64,000 nucleotides of DNA from Streptomyces sp. NBC_01198 (GCF_036010485.1 NZ_CP108568.1:6224501-6288500); one strand, 5' to 3'; positions 29,031-37,985 are shown, numbered from the stretch's first letter. Notes: a model not told the origin generated them from the letters alone. A program made the numbers and translations.

Positions 29031-29044
29031 TTAGGTGACCCTAA
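29031..29044. promoter_or_regulatory. TTAGG-TGAC-CCTAA palindrome in the ABC/sufR gap
   Basis: Perfect 5+4+5 inverted repeat located 50 bases upstream of the ABC ATPase start. The half-sites look like those of DtxR/IdeR iron boxes, but those span 19 bp (N9), so this is not a standard iron box. Candidate operator for the exporter pair. Confidence 0.4.
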
Positions 29045-29102
29045 GTGACGCAGCACACCGCGCCCGGCAGTGGTGCCGCTTGCCCGGGCCTGACGAATTA
29101 CG

Positions 29103-29116
29103 CAACAATGGGGTTG
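29103..29116. promoter_or_regulatory. SufR operator (CAAC-N6-GTTG)
   Basis: CAAC-AATGGG-GTTG lies directly before and touching the sufR GTG start. This matches the 14-bp CAAC-N6-GTTG palindrome that I recall being reported for SufR autorepression of the suf operon in Streptomyces avermitilis. Position on the start codon fits tight autorepression. Confidence 0.75.
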
Positions 29117-29919
29117 TGAAATACGTCGGTGGTGCCGCGCAGGGTGCGGCGGAGGAGCAGACGACCGGGGAGCGGCGCACCCGCAACCGGGTCGCCCGGT
29201 CCATCCTGGACCACGGACCCTCCACCGCGGCCGACCTGGCGCAGCGGCTCGGCCTGACCCAGGCCGCGGTGCGCCGCCATCTGGACGCACTCGCGGCGGA
29301 CAACGTCGTCGAGGCCCGCGACCAGCGAGTCTACGGTCACCGCGGACGCGGTAGACCCGCCAAGGTCTTCGCGCTGACCGACTGCGGCCGGGACGCGTTC
29401 GACCAGGCCTACGACGTACTCGCCGCCGACGCGCTGCGCTGGATCGCCGAGTCCGCCGGCGGCGGGCCGGACGGCCAGGCCGCGGTCTCCGCGTTCGCCC
29501 GTGCCCGTGTCGCTGCGCAGGCCGAGCGCTACCGTGCGATCGTGGACGCGGCGGCCCCCGAGGACCGCACCCGGGCACTCGCTCGTGCGCTGTCCGCCGA
29601 CGGGTACGCTGCTACGACCCGCAGCGCCCCCGGTCCTGCCGGCGAGCAACTGTGCCAGCACCACTGCCCGGTCGCCCACACGGCCGAACAGTTCCCCGAA
29701 CTGTGCGAGGCGGAGGCCGAGGTCTTCTCCCGCCTGCTCGGGACGCACGTCCAGCGGCTGGCCACCATCGCGCACGGCGACGGCGTATGCACCACCTTCG
29801 TCCCGCAGGCCCCGCACCCGACCGGCCAGGACACCGACGACCGACCGGCCCGACCCGCTCACACCGAGACCACACACCAGGCAGCATCTGCCAGCACGTC
29901 CGGGAGGAACCCCGCATGA
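29116..29919 (+). CDS. sufR: Fe-S cluster-sensing repressor SufR
   Basis: A 267-residue winged-helix repressor: DNA-binding domain about 20-85 (DLAQRLGLTQAAVRRHLDAL; RGRGRPAKVF wing) and a C-terminal cluster-binding segment with C180-x3-C184-x12-C197. Holo-protein represses the suf operon; cluster loss derepresses it (known for the family). First gene of the suf operon; stop overlaps the sufB ATG. The C-terminal 45 residues after GVCTTFVPQ are Pro/Thr-rich and unstructured. Confidence 0.93.
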   Translation: MKYVGGAAQGAAEEQTTGERRTRNRVARSILDHGPSTAADLAQRLGLTQAAVRRHLDALAADNVVEARDQRVYGHRGRGRPAKVFALTDCGRDAFDQAYDVLAADALRWIAESAGGGPDGQAAVSAFARARVAAQAERYRAIVDAAAPEDRTRALARALSADGYAATTRSAPGPAGEQLCQHHCPVAHTAEQFPELCEAEAEVFSRLLGTHVQRLATIAHGDGVCTTFVPQAPHPTGQDTDDRPARPAHTETTHQAASASTSGRNPA

Positions 29920-31337
29920 CTGCTCCCACGGAGACCACTCACCCTGAGCTCGAAGGCATCGGCACGTACGAGTACGGCTGGGCCGACTCCGACGTCGCGG
30001 GCGCGGCCGCACAGCGCGGCCTGTCCGAGGCCGTCGTCCGTGACATCTCCGCGAAGAAGTCCGAGCCCGAGTGGATGCTCAAGCTCCGGCTCAAGGGTCT
30101 GCGGCTGTTCGGCAAGAAGCCCATGCCGACCTGGGGCTCGGACCTGTCCGGCATCGACTTCGACAACATCAAGTACTTCGTGCGGTCCACGGAGAAGCAG
30201 GCCGAGTCCTGGGAGGACCTGCCCGAGGACATCAAGAACACCTACGACAGGCTCGGCATCCCCGAGGCCGAGAAGCAGCGGCTGGTCGCCGGTGTCGCGG
30301 CGCAGTACGAGTCCGAGGTCGTCTACCACCAGATCCGCGAGGACCTGGAGGAGCAGGGCGTCATCTTCCAGGACACCGACACCGCGCTGCGCGAGCACCC
30401 CGAGCTGTTCCAGGAGTACTACGGCACGGTCATCCCGGCCGGCGACAACAAGTTCGCGTCGCTGAACACGGCGGTGTGGTCCGGCGGGTCGTTCATCTAC
30501 GTGCCGAAGGGCGTGCACGTCGACATCCCGCTGCAGGCCTACTTCCGTATCAACACCGAGAACATGGGCCAGTTCGAGCGGACGCTGATCATCGTCGACG
30601 AGGACGCCTACGTCCACTACGTCGAGGGCTGCACCGCGCCGATCTACAAGTCCGACTCGCTGCACTCCGCGGTCGTGGAGATCATCGTGAAGAAGGGCGG
30701 CCGCTGCCGCTACACGACGATCCAGAACTGGTCGAACAACGTCTACAACCTGGTGACCAAGCGCGCCGTCGCGTACGAGGGCGCCACCATGGAGTGGGTC
30801 GACGGCAACATCGGCTCCAAGGTCACCATGAAGTACCCGGCGGTCTACCTGATGGGCGAGCACGCCAAGGGCGAGACGCTGTCCATCGCCTTCGCCGGCG
30901 AGGGCCAGCACCAGGACGCCGGCGCCAAGATGGTGCACATGGCGCCGAACACGTCGTCCAACATCGTCTCCAAGTCGGTGGCCCGCGGCGGCGGCCGCAC
31001 CTCCTACCGCGGTCTGATCGAGATCGGCGAGGGGTCGGCCGGATCGAAGTCGAACGTGCTGTGCGACGCACTGCTGATCGACACGATCTCGCGCTCCGAC
31101 ACCTACCCCTACGTGGACGTCCGCGAGGACGACGTGTCCATGGGCCACGAGGCGACCGTCTCCAAGGTCTCCGACGACCAGCTCTTCTACCTGATGAGCC
31201 GCGGCATGACCGAGTTCGAGGCCATGGCGATGATCGTGCGCGGTTTCGTCGAGCCGATCGCCAAGGAACTGCCGATGGAGTACGCCCTGGAGCTCAACCG
31301 GCTCATCGAGCTGCAGATGGAGGGCTCCGTCGGCTAG
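29916..31337 (+). CDS. sufB: Fe-S cluster assembly scaffold SufB
   Basis: A 473-residue SufB, the scaffold subunit of the SufBC2D complex on which clusters are built. Central beta-helix (GGSFIYVPKGVHVDIPLQAYFRINTEN pattern) and C-terminal SNVLCDALLIDTISRSDTYPYVDVREDDVSMGHEATVS with the conserved Cys, Asp and His region are complete. ATG 29916 overlaps the sufR stop; AGGAAC ribosome site precedes it. Longer in-frame starts inside sufR are rejected. Confidence 0.97.
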   Translation: MTAPTETTHPELEGIGTYEYGWADSDVAGAAAQRGLSEAVVRDISAKKSEPEWMLKLRLKGLRLFGKKPMPTWGSDLSGIDFDNIKYFVRSTEKQAESWEDLPEDIKNTYDRLGIPEAEKQRLVAGVAAQYESEVVYHQIREDLEEQGVIFQDTDTALREHPELFQEYYGTVIPAGDNKFASLNTAVWSGGSFIYVPKGVHVDIPLQAYFRINTENMGQFERTLIIVDEDAYVHYVEGCTAPIYKSDSLHSAVVEIIVKKGGRCRYTTIQNWSNNVYNLVTKRAVAYEGATMEWVDGNIGSKVTMKYPAVYLMGEHAKGETLSIAFAGEGQHQDAGAKMVHMAPNTSSNIVSKSVARGGGRTSYRGLIEIGEGSAGSKSNVLCDALLIDTISRSDTYPYVDVREDDVSMGHEATVSKVSDDQLFYLMSRGMTEFEAMAMIVRGFVEPIAKELPMEYALELNRLIELQMEGSVG

Positions 31338-31405
31338 CCGCCGGCCGCCCTGCCAGGTCCCACATCCCGACGACGTTCTTCCGAGAGAGAGCTGTACGAC
31401 AAGCC

Positions 31406-32575
31406 ATGGCTGACAACACCCCTGCGGGCAGCACCACGGACGGTGCCATCACGGTGGGACAGCCCGCCGACGCCCGGGTCAGCGCGGTCCCGTCCTACGA
31501 CGTGGCCGACTTCCCGGTGCCGCACGGCCGCGAGGAGGAGTGGCGCTTCACTCCGCTGGAACGGCTGCGCGGCCTGCACGACGGCACCGCCGAGGCCACC
31601 GGCGGCCTGCGGGTCGAGGTGAGCGCGCCGGACGGCGTCACCGTGCAGACCGTGGACCGCACCGACCCGCGGGTCGGCAAGGCGGGCAAGCCCGTCGACC
31701 GGGTCGCCGCCCAGGCGTACAGCTCCTTCGAGAAGGCCTCGGTCGTCAGCATCCCCAAGGAAGCGATCCTGACCGAGCCGGTCAGGATCGCCGTGCACGG
31801 CGAGGGCGGCACCGTCTACGGCCACCAGGTCGTCGAGGTGGGCGCCTTCGCCGAGGCCGTCGTGGTCATCGAGCACACCGGTGACACCGTGCTGGCCGGC
31901 AACGTCGAATATCTGGTCGGCGACGGCGCCAAGCTCACCGTGGTCTCCGTGCAGGACTGGGACGACACCGCCGTGCACGCCGCCCAGCACACCGCGCTGG
32001 TCGGCCGGGACGCCACCTTCAAGTCGGTGGTCGTCACCCTCGGCGGCGACCTGGTCCGGCTCAGCCCGCGGGTCGTCTACGCCGCCCCCGGCGGCGAGGC
32101 CGAGCTGTACGGGCTGTACTTCACCGACGAGGGCCAGCACCAGGAGCACCGGCTCTTCATCGACCACGACACCCCGCACTGCCGGTCCAACGTGGCCTAC
32201 AAGGGCGCGCTCCAGGGCCAGGACGCCCACGCGGTGTGGATCGGCGACGTGCTCATCAGGGCCTCCGCCGAGGGCACCGACACCTACGAGCTGAACCGCA
32301 ACCTCGTCCTCACCGACGGCGCCCGGGTCGACTCGGTGCCGAACCTGGAGATCGAGACCGGCGAGATCGTCGGCGCCGGACACGCCTCCGCGACCGGCCG
32401 CTTCGACGACGAGCAGCTGTTCTACCTGCAGTCCCGCGGCATCCGCGAGGAGGACGCCCGCCGCCTGGTGGTCCGCGGCTTCTTCGGCGAGCTGGTGCAG
32501 CAGATCGGCCTGGCCGACCTGGAAGAGCGGCTGATGGCGAGGATCGACGCCGAACTGGAGGCATCCGTCGGATGA
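31406..32575 (+). CDS. sufD: Fe-S cluster assembly protein SufD
   Basis: A 389-residue SufD, paralogous partner of SufB. The N terminus carries the EEEWRFTPLERL motif, the centre a beta-helix (EYLVGDGAKLTVVSVQDWDDTAVH), and the C terminus HCRSNVAYKGALQG...HASATGRFDDEQLFYLQSRGI, with the His of the SufB-SufD interface (HASATG). ATG 31406. Separated by 68 bases from sufB and overlapping the next gene by ATGA. Confidence 0.96.
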   Translation: MADNTPAGSTTDGAITVGQPADARVSAVPSYDVADFPVPHGREEEWRFTPLERLRGLHDGTAEATGGLRVEVSAPDGVTVQTVDRTDPRVGKAGKPVDRVAAQAYSSFEKASVVSIPKEAILTEPVRIAVHGEGGTVYGHQVVEVGAFAEAVVVIEHTGDTVLAGNVEYLVGDGAKLTVVSVQDWDDTAVHAAQHTALVGRDATFKSVVVTLGGDLVRLSPRVVYAAPGGEAELYGLYFTDEGQHQEHRLFIDHDTPHCRSNVAYKGALQGQDAHAVWIGDVLIRASAEGTDTYELNRNLVLTDGARVDSVPNLEIETGEIVGAGHASATGRFDDEQLFYLQSRGIREEDARRLVVRGFFGELVQQIGLADLEERLMARIDAELEASVG

Positions 32576-32901
32576 CCGCCACCGACTCGTACGTACGCGT
32601 CTGCGCGCTCGGCGACCTGGACGAGGACACCCCCCGCCGGGTCGAGATCGACGGTGTGCCGGTCTCCGTGGTCCGTACCGCCGGCGATGTCTTCGCGATC
32701 AACGACATCTGCTCGCACGCCAACGTCTCGCTCTCCGAGGGCGAGGTCGAGGACTGCCAGATCGAGTGCTGGCTGCACGGGTCGAGTTTCGACCTGCGCA
32801 CCGGCAAGCCGTCCGGGCTGCCCGCCACGCGGCCCGTGCCCGTATACCCCGTCAAGATCGTTGGGGACGACGTGCTCGTCTCCGTCACCCAGGAGTCCTG
32901 A
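32572..32901 (+). CDS. Rieske-type ferredoxin in suf operon
   Basis: A 109-residue soluble Rieske ferredoxin, similar to the small ferredoxin subunits of ring-hydroxylating oxygenases. Cluster ligands C47-x-H49 and C66-x2-H69 are present (NDICSHANVSL, ECWLHGSSFDLRTG). No signal peptide. Placement inside suf, between sufD and sufC, is constant in actinobacteria; a role as electron donor or cluster carrier for assembly is inferred, not shown. Confidence 0.92.
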   Translation: MTATDSYVRVCALGDLDEDTPRRVEIDGVPVSVVRTAGDVFAINDICSHANVSLSEGEVEDCQIECWLHGSSFDLRTGKPSGLPATRPVPVYPVKIVGDDVLVSVTQES

Positions 32902-32908
32902 GTCACCC

Positions 32909-33700
32909 ATGGCCACGCTTGAAATCAACGACCTGCACGTCACCGTCGAAGCCGACAACTCCACCAAGGAGATCCTCAAAGGCGTCGACCTGACCGTCAA
33001 GCAGGGCGAGACCCACGCCATCATGGGCCCCAACGGCTCCGGCAAGTCCACCCTCGCCTACTCGCTGGCCGGACACCCCAAGTACACCGTCACCGGCGGC
33101 ACAGTCACCCTCGACGGTGAGGACGTGCTGGCGATGACCGTGGACGAGCGGGCCAGGGCCGGCCTCTTCCTCGCCATGCAGTACCCGGTCGAGGTGCCCG
33201 GCGTGTCCGTCTCCAACTTCCTGCGCACCTCCGCCACCGCCATCCGCGGCGAGGCCCCCAAGCTGCGCACCTGGGTGAAGGAGGTCAGGGAGGCCATGGA
33301 GCGGCTGAACATGGACCCCGCCTTCGCCGAGCGCAACGTCAACGAGGGCTTCTCCGGCGGTGAGAAGAAGCGGCACGAGATCCTGCAGCTCGAACTGCTC
33401 AAGCCGCACATCGCGATCCTGGACGAGACCGACTCCGGCCTCGACGTGGACGCGCTGCGGGTGGTCTCCGAGGGCGTCAACCGGGTCCGCGAGGGCGGTG
33501 AGGTCGGCACCCTGCTGATCACCCACTACACCCGCATCCTGCGCTACATCAAGCCCGACTTCGTCCACGTCTTCGCGGCCGGCCGGATCGCCGAGTCCGG
33601 TGGCGCCGAGCTGGCGGACAAGCTGGAGGAAGAGGGCTACGAGTCCTACGTGAAGGGTGGCCCCGTGAGCGGAGCGAACTCCGAGGGGGATGTCGCATGA
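32909..33700 (+). CDS. sufC: Fe-S cluster assembly ATPase SufC
   Basis: A 263-residue ABC-type ATPase of SufBC2D: Walker A GPNGSGKST, signature NEGFSGGEKKRHEILQ, Walker B AILDETDSGLDVDAL, switch His THYTRIL. ATP hydrolysis drives the conformational change that exposes the SufB-SufD site. Starts 7 bases after the ferredoxin gene and overlaps sufS by ATGA. The C-terminal GGPVSGANSEGDVA tail is short. Confidence 0.97.
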   Translation: MATLEINDLHVTVEADNSTKEILKGVDLTVKQGETHAIMGPNGSGKSTLAYSLAGHPKYTVTGGTVTLDGEDVLAMTVDERARAGLFLAMQYPVEVPGVSVSNFLRTSATAIRGEAPKLRTWVKEVREAMERLNMDPAFAERNVNEGFSGGEKKRHEILQLELLKPHIAILDETDSGLDVDALRVVSEGVNRVREGGEVGTLLITHYTRILRYIKPDFVHVFAAGRIAESGGAELADKLEEEGYESYVKGGPVSGANSEGDVA

Positions 33701-34974
33701 CCCCTTCCCCGGCGAGCCGGCGGCTGCTGCCCGGCCTCCTCGACACCGAGGCGATCCGCAAGGACTTCCCCGCCCTGGACCGGCTGGTCCACGACGACAA
33801 GAAGCTGGTGTATCTGGACAACGCGGCGACCTCGCAGAAGCCGCGCCAGGTGCTCGACACGCTCAACTCGTACTACGAGCGGTCCAACGCCAACGTCCAC
33901 CGCGGAGTGCACGTGCTGGCCGAGGAGGCCACCGCGCTGTACGAGGGCGCCCGCGACAAGGTCGCCGCCTTCATCAACGCGCCCAGCCGCGACGAGGTGA
34001 TATTCACCAAGAACGCCTCGGAGTCGCTGAACCTGGTGGCCAACATGCTCGGCTGGGCCGACGAGCCCTACCGGGTGGACCGGGACACCGAGATCGTCAT
34101 CACCGAGATGGAGCACCACTCCAACATCGTGCCGTGGCAGCTGCTCTCGCAGCGCACCGGTGCGACGCTGAAGTGGTTCGGCCTGACCGATGACTACCGG
34201 CTCGACCTGTCCGACATCGAGCAGGTCATCACCGAGAAGACGAAGATCGTCTCCTTCGTGCTGGTCTCCAACATCCTGGGCACCGTCAACCCGGTCGAGG
34301 CCATCGTGCGCCGCGCCCAGGACGTCGGCGCCCTGGTGCTGATCGACGCCTCGCAGGCCGCCCCGCACACCGTCCTGGACGTGCAGGCGCTCGGCGCCGA
34401 CTTCGTGGCCTTCACCGGCCACAAGATGGTCGGCCCGACCGGTATCGGCGTGCTGTGGGGCCGCCAGGAGCTGCTGGAGGACCTGCCGCCCTTCCTCGGC
34501 GGCGGCGAGATGATCGAGACCGTCTCGATGCACTCCTCCACCTACGCCCCGGCGCCGCACAAGTTCGAGGCCGGCACCCCGCCGATCGCCCAGGCCATCG
34601 GGCTCGGCGCGGCCGTGGACTACCTGTCCGCGATCGGCATGGACAAGATCGCCGCGCATGAGCACGCGCTGACGGAGTACGCCCTGGAGCGGCTTCTGCA
34701 GGTCCCCGACCTGCGGATCATCGGCCCGGCCACCGCGCAGGACCGGGCCGCCGCGATCTCCTTCGTGCTGGGTGACATCCACCCGCACGACGTCGGCCAG
34801 GTGCTCGACGAGCAGGGCATCGCGGTGCGGGTCGGCCACCACTGCGCGCGGCCGGTGTGCCTGCGGTACGGAATTCCTGCGACCACCAGGGCGTCGTTCT
34901 ATCTGTACTCCACCCCGGCTGAGGTCGACGCCCTGGCCGAGGGTCTCGAACAGGTCCGGAACTTCTTCGGGTGA
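33697..34974 (+). CDS. sufS: cysteine desulfurase SufS
   Basis: A 425-residue class-V-aminotransferase-fold cysteine desulfurase: removes sulfur from L-cysteine as persulfide for cluster assembly. PLP lysine K243 in FTGHKMVGPTG, ATEMEHHSNIVPWQ-like cofactor His region, and the persulfide cysteine C383 in GHHCARP. Group II (SufS) type. Partner is SufU encoded next; 16 bases separate them. Confidence 0.97.
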   Translation: MTPSPASRRLLPGLLDTEAIRKDFPALDRLVHDDKKLVYLDNAATSQKPRQVLDTLNSYYERSNANVHRGVHVLAEEATALYEGARDKVAAFINAPSRDEVIFTKNASESLNLVANMLGWADEPYRVDRDTEIVITEMEHHSNIVPWQLLSQRTGATLKWFGLTDDYRLDLSDIEQVITEKTKIVSFVLVSNILGTVNPVEAIVRRAQDVGALVLIDASQAAPHTVLDVQALGADFVAFTGHKMVGPTGIGVLWGRQELLEDLPPFLGGGEMIETVSMHSSTYAPAPHKFEAGTPPIAQAIGLGAAVDYLSAIGMDKIAAHEHALTEYALERLLQVPDLRIIGPATAQDRAAAISFVLGDIHPHDVGQVLDEQGIAVRVGHHCARPVCLRYGIPATTRASFYLYSTPAEVDALAEGLEQVRNFFG

Positions 34975-34990
34975 CGATGGTGGTGCTGCT

Positions 34991-35455
34991 GTGAAGCTCG
35001 ACTCGATGTACCAGGACGTGATCCTGGATCATTACAAGCACCCGCACGGGCGCGGCCTGCGGGACGGCCAGGCCGAGGTGCACCACGTCAATCCGACGTG
35101 CGGTGACGAGATCACCCTGCGGGTCCGGATGGACGGCTCCGTCATCGGCGACGTCTCCTACGAGGGCCAGGGCTGTTCGATCAGCCAGGCCAGCGCCTCG
35201 GTCCTCAACGACCTGCTGGTCGGCAAGGACGTCGAGCAGGCGCAGAAGATCCAGGAGACCTTCCTGGAGCTGATGCAGTCCCGCGGGCGCATCGAGCCCG
35301 ACGAGGCGATGGAGGAGGTGCTGGAGGACGCCGTCGCGTTCGCCGGCGTCTCGAAGTACCCGGCGCGGGTCAAGTGCGCGCTGCTGAGCTGGATGGCCTG
35401 GAAGGACGCGACGGCGAAGGCGCTGTCCGGCACCGAACCCGAGGAGACCGCATGA
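34991..35455 (+). CDS. sufU: SufU, zinc-dependent sulfurtransferase
   Basis: A 154-residue IscU-like SufU. The zinc ligands C37, D39, C62 and C129 (NPTCGDE, QGCSISQASAS, VKCALLSW) are all present; SufU accepts the persulfide from SufS rather than acting as scaffold. GTG 34991 (VKLDSMYQDVILDHYK) matches the family; the ribosome site is weak (GGTGGTG). It overlaps the next gene by ATGA. Confidence 0.95.
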   Translation: MKLDSMYQDVILDHYKHPHGRGLRDGQAEVHHVNPTCGDEITLRVRMDGSVIGDVSYEGQGCSISQASASVLNDLLVGKDVEQAQKIQETFLELMQSRGRIEPDEAMEEVLEDAVAFAGVSKYPARVKCALLSWMAWKDATAKALSGTEPEETA

Positions 35456-35790
35456 CTGACAGCACCGAGGTCGCTCTCAAGCCGGCCTCCGAGGACGAGA
35501 TCCGCGAGGCGCTCTACGACGTCGTCGACCCCGAGCTGGGCATCGACGTCGTCAACCTGGGCCTGATCTACGGGATCCACGTCGACGACACGAACGTCGC
35601 CACCCTCGACATGACCCTGACCTCGGCGGCCTGCCCGCTCACCGACGTGATCGAGGAGCAGGCCCAGACCGCGACCGAGGGCATCGTCAACGCCCTGAAG
35701 ATCAACTGGGTCTGGATGCCGCCGTGGGGCCCGGAGAAGATCACCGACGACGGCCGGGAGCAGCTCCGCGCCCTGGGCTTCAACGTCTGA
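35452..35790 (+). CDS. sufT: SufT-like MIP18/DUF59 metal-sulfur cluster protein
   Basis: A 112-residue DUF59/MIP18 protein with the family sequence VVDPELGIDVVNLGLIYGI and the conserved Cys in TSAACPLTDVIEEQ. Family members assist cluster maturation or transfer (SufT in other bacteria). Last gene of the suf operon, coupled to sufU by ATGA and followed 16 bases later by a strong hairpin. Confidence 0.92.
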   Translation: MTDSTEVALKPASEDEIREALYDVVDPELGIDVVNLGLIYGIHVDDTNVATLDMTLTSAACPLTDVIEEQAQTATEGIVNALKINWVWMPPWGPEKITDDGREQLRALGFNV

Positions 35791-35806
35791 CGCCTCCCGT
35801 CCGGCT

Positions 35807-35834
35807 GGCCGCGCCCGATCCTCCGGGCGCGGCC
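35807..35834 (+). terminator. suf operon terminator
   Basis: GGCCGCGCCCG (35807-35817) pairs perfectly with CGGGCGCGGCC (35824-35834), loop ATCCTC. It starts 16 bases after the last suf stop; followed by GGTCTCATGT rather than a T-run. Confidence 0.85.
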
Positions 35835-35869
35835 GGTCTCATGTCCGGCCGTTGACGCCGTCCCGCGGA

Positions 35870-35889
35870 GTTGCGAAAGTTGTCGCAAC
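35870..35889. promoter_or_regulatory. operator-like palindrome upstream of DUF2264 gene
   Basis: GTTGCGA-N6-TCGCAAC is a perfect 7-bp inverted repeat, ending 23 bases before the ATG of the DUF2264 gene. The form (CGAAAGTT core) resembles LacI-family operators of sugar-utilisation genes in Streptomyces. No regulator gene is adjacent. Confidence 0.5.
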
Positions 35890-35912
35890 ATCGAGTCCGG
35901 AGGGCGGTCCGC

Positions 35913-37757
35913 ATGGCTGCGGCGACAACGAGCGGCGGCGGCGAACACGCGTCGGCACGCGAGGAGATGCGGGCGTACGCGACCGAACTGGCCGGCGCCC
36001 TGGTGCCGTACGCGAGCAAGGACGGCGCGCGTATCCGGCTCGGCGTCAACATCGCGCACCACGACGACACCGCCGCCGACCTGGAGGGCTACGCCCGCCC
36101 GCTGTGGGGCCTGGCACCGCTGGCGGCCGGCGGCGGCGACTTCGCGCACTGGGACCTGTGGGCCCGCGGCCTGGCGGCGGGCACCGACCCCGCGCACCCC
36201 GAATACTGGGGCGCCCCCGAGGGCGTCGACCAGCGCACCGTCGAATCCGCCGCGGTCGGATTCGCCCTGGCGCTGGCGCCCGACCGGCTGTGGGACCCGC
36301 TCAGCGGCGCCGAGAAGGACCGGGCCGGCGCCTGGCTGACCCGCTTCCTCGACGCGGGGACCCCGGACAACAACTGGAACTTCTTCCCCGTCATGGTCTC
36401 CCTCGGCCTCGACCGGGTGGGCTACGCCCACGACCGCGACGCCCGGCACGCCCGCCTGGACCGGCTGGAGACCTACGCGCTCGCCGACGGCTGGTACAGC
36501 GACGGACCCGCCGAGCAGCGCGACTACTACATCCCCTGGGCGATGCACTTCTACGGCCTGATCTACGCCGCGCTGGCCGGTGACGAGGACCCGGCGCGCA
36601 CCGCCCGATTCCGGCAGCGGGCCGGCGAGTTCGCCCTCGGCTTCCGGCACTGGTTCGCCGACGACGGCTCCGCGGTGCCCTACGGGCGCAGCCTCACCTA
36701 CCGCTTCGCCCAGGGCTCCTTCTGGGGCGCGCTCGGCTACGCCGGCGTCGACGCGCTGCCCGCCGGCGAGGTCCAGGGGCTGCTGATGCGGCACCTGCGC
36801 TGGTGGCGCGACCGGTCGGCGGCGACCACGCCCGGCGGCCTGCTGAGCATCGGCTACGGCTACCCGCAGCCCGCCGTCGCCGAGCAGTACAACGGCCCCG
36901 CCTCGCCGTACTGGGCGATGAAGGCCTTCCTGCCGCTCGCGCTGCCCGCCGGCCACCGCTTCTGGGCCGCCGCCGAGCAGCCGCCGCCCGAGCTGCCCGA
37001 CACCCTCGTCCAGCCGCCCGCCGGGGCCGTCCTGCTGCGTTCCGGCGGCGACGTCACCCTGCTCAGCGGGCGCCAGTACAGCGGCTGGGCGCGGGGCGGG
37101 CCGGCCAAATACGCCAAGTTCGCCTACTCCACCCGCTTCGGCTTCAGCCTGCCGGCCGGTGAACTCGGCCTGGTCCAGGGGGCGTACGACTCGGTGCTGG
37201 CCGTCAGCGACGACTCGGGCGAGCCGGTGCACTTCCGGGTGCGCGAGACCTGCGAGGACCCCGCGGCCTCGGGCGACAGCGCCTCCGGCGGCGAGCGGCT
37301 CGACGAGGAGGGCACCGTCCGCAGCTCCTGGCGGCCGTGGGCGGACGTGGAGATCACCACCTGGCTGACCGCCGCCGCCCCCTGGCACCTGCGCACCCAC
37401 CGCATCCGCACCGGTCGGGCCCTGCACACCGCCGAGGGCGGTTTCGCCGTCGACCGCGACCGCGGCCCGACCGCCCGCGAGCAGGCCGCGGGGCGCGCGT
37501 CGGCGGTCAACGCCGACGGCGACCTCAGCGGCCTGCTCGACCTGCCCGCCCCGGACTCCGCCGGCGCCGCACCGGCGCGGGAAGGGCGGGTGATCGACCT
37601 GCTGCCTGGCACCAACGTCCTCGTCCGCCGCACCGCCCTGCCCACCCTGCTGGCCCACCTCCAACCGGGCGAGCACTGGCTGCGCTGCGCCGTCCTCGGC
37701 GCCGGGGCGGCGGAGTCGGCCGCCTGGCAGGACACCCCGCCGGCGCCGCGCTACTGA
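35913..37757 (+). CDS. DUF2264 domain protein, possible glycoside hydrolase
   Basis: A 614-residue cytoplasmic protein (no signal peptide) recognised as DUF2264. The N-terminal 370 residues are Trp/Tyr-rich helical pairs like an alpha/alpha toroid (RPLWGLAPLAAGGG, NNWNFFPVMVSLGLDRVG, DGWYSDGPAEQRDYYIPWAMHFYGLIYA, YGRSLTYRFAQGSFWGAL); the C-terminal part is beta-rich. As I recall some DUF2264 proteins are placed in CAZy family GH154 (beta-glucuronidase). If that holds it would feed glucuronate into the udh pathway 8 kb away; this is inference. ATG 35913 with GGAGGG; upstream palindrome suggests sugar-responsive control. Confidence 0.8.
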   Translation: MAAATTSGGGEHASAREEMRAYATELAGALVPYASKDGARIRLGVNIAHHDDTAADLEGYARPLWGLAPLAAGGGDFAHWDLWARGLAAGTDPAHPEYWGAPEGVDQRTVESAAVGFALALAPDRLWDPLSGAEKDRAGAWLTRFLDAGTPDNNWNFFPVMVSLGLDRVGYAHDRDARHARLDRLETYALADGWYSDGPAEQRDYYIPWAMHFYGLIYAALAGDEDPARTARFRQRAGEFALGFRHWFADDGSAVPYGRSLTYRFAQGSFWGALGYAGVDALPAGEVQGLLMRHLRWWRDRSAATTPGGLLSIGYGYPQPAVAEQYNGPASPYWAMKAFLPLALPAGHRFWAAAEQPPPELPDTLVQPPAGAVLLRSGGDVTLLSGRQYSGWARGGPAKYAKFAYSTRFGFSLPAGELGLVQGAYDSVLAVSDDSGEPVHFRVRETCEDPAASGDSASGGERLDEEGTVRSSWRPWADVEITTWLTAAAPWHLRTHRIRTGRALHTAEGGFAVDRDRGPTAREQAAGRASAVNADGDLSGLLDLPAPDSAGAAPAREGRVIDLLPGTNVLVRRTALPTLLAHLQPGEHWLRCAVLGAGAAESAAWQDTPPAPRY

Positions 37758-37979
37758 CGGCCCAGGTCCAGGGCGGGTGCCCGGCCGGGCAGGTCGGACG
37801 GGGGCGCCCCCTGCGCGTCGTCGTCCGCAGCACCGGCCCGGTCGCTGCGGCGGCCAGCGCGTCGCCCCGCACCGCGCCACCGGCCCCAGCTCTAGCCCGC
37901 GCACTCCCCCGCCGCCCCTGCCGTCCCGGACCAGGGCGGACAGCGGCGGGCCGGGTGCACGGATCCTCCGGCGACGCGT

Positions 37980-37985
37980 TAGCGT
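37980..37985 (+). promoter_or_regulatory. dapD -10 box, probable leaderless mRNA
   Basis: TAGCGT ends 7 bases before the dapD ATG, and no ribosome-binding site is visible between. Transcription would start at or next to the A of the ATG, the arrangement of leaderless actinobacterial transcripts. The rest of the 235-base gap (37758-37992) shows no gene. Confidence 0.5.

Noticed and set aside
29031..29044. DtxR/IdeR iron box
   Set aside because: Half-sites are right but the spacing is 4 instead of 9 bases.
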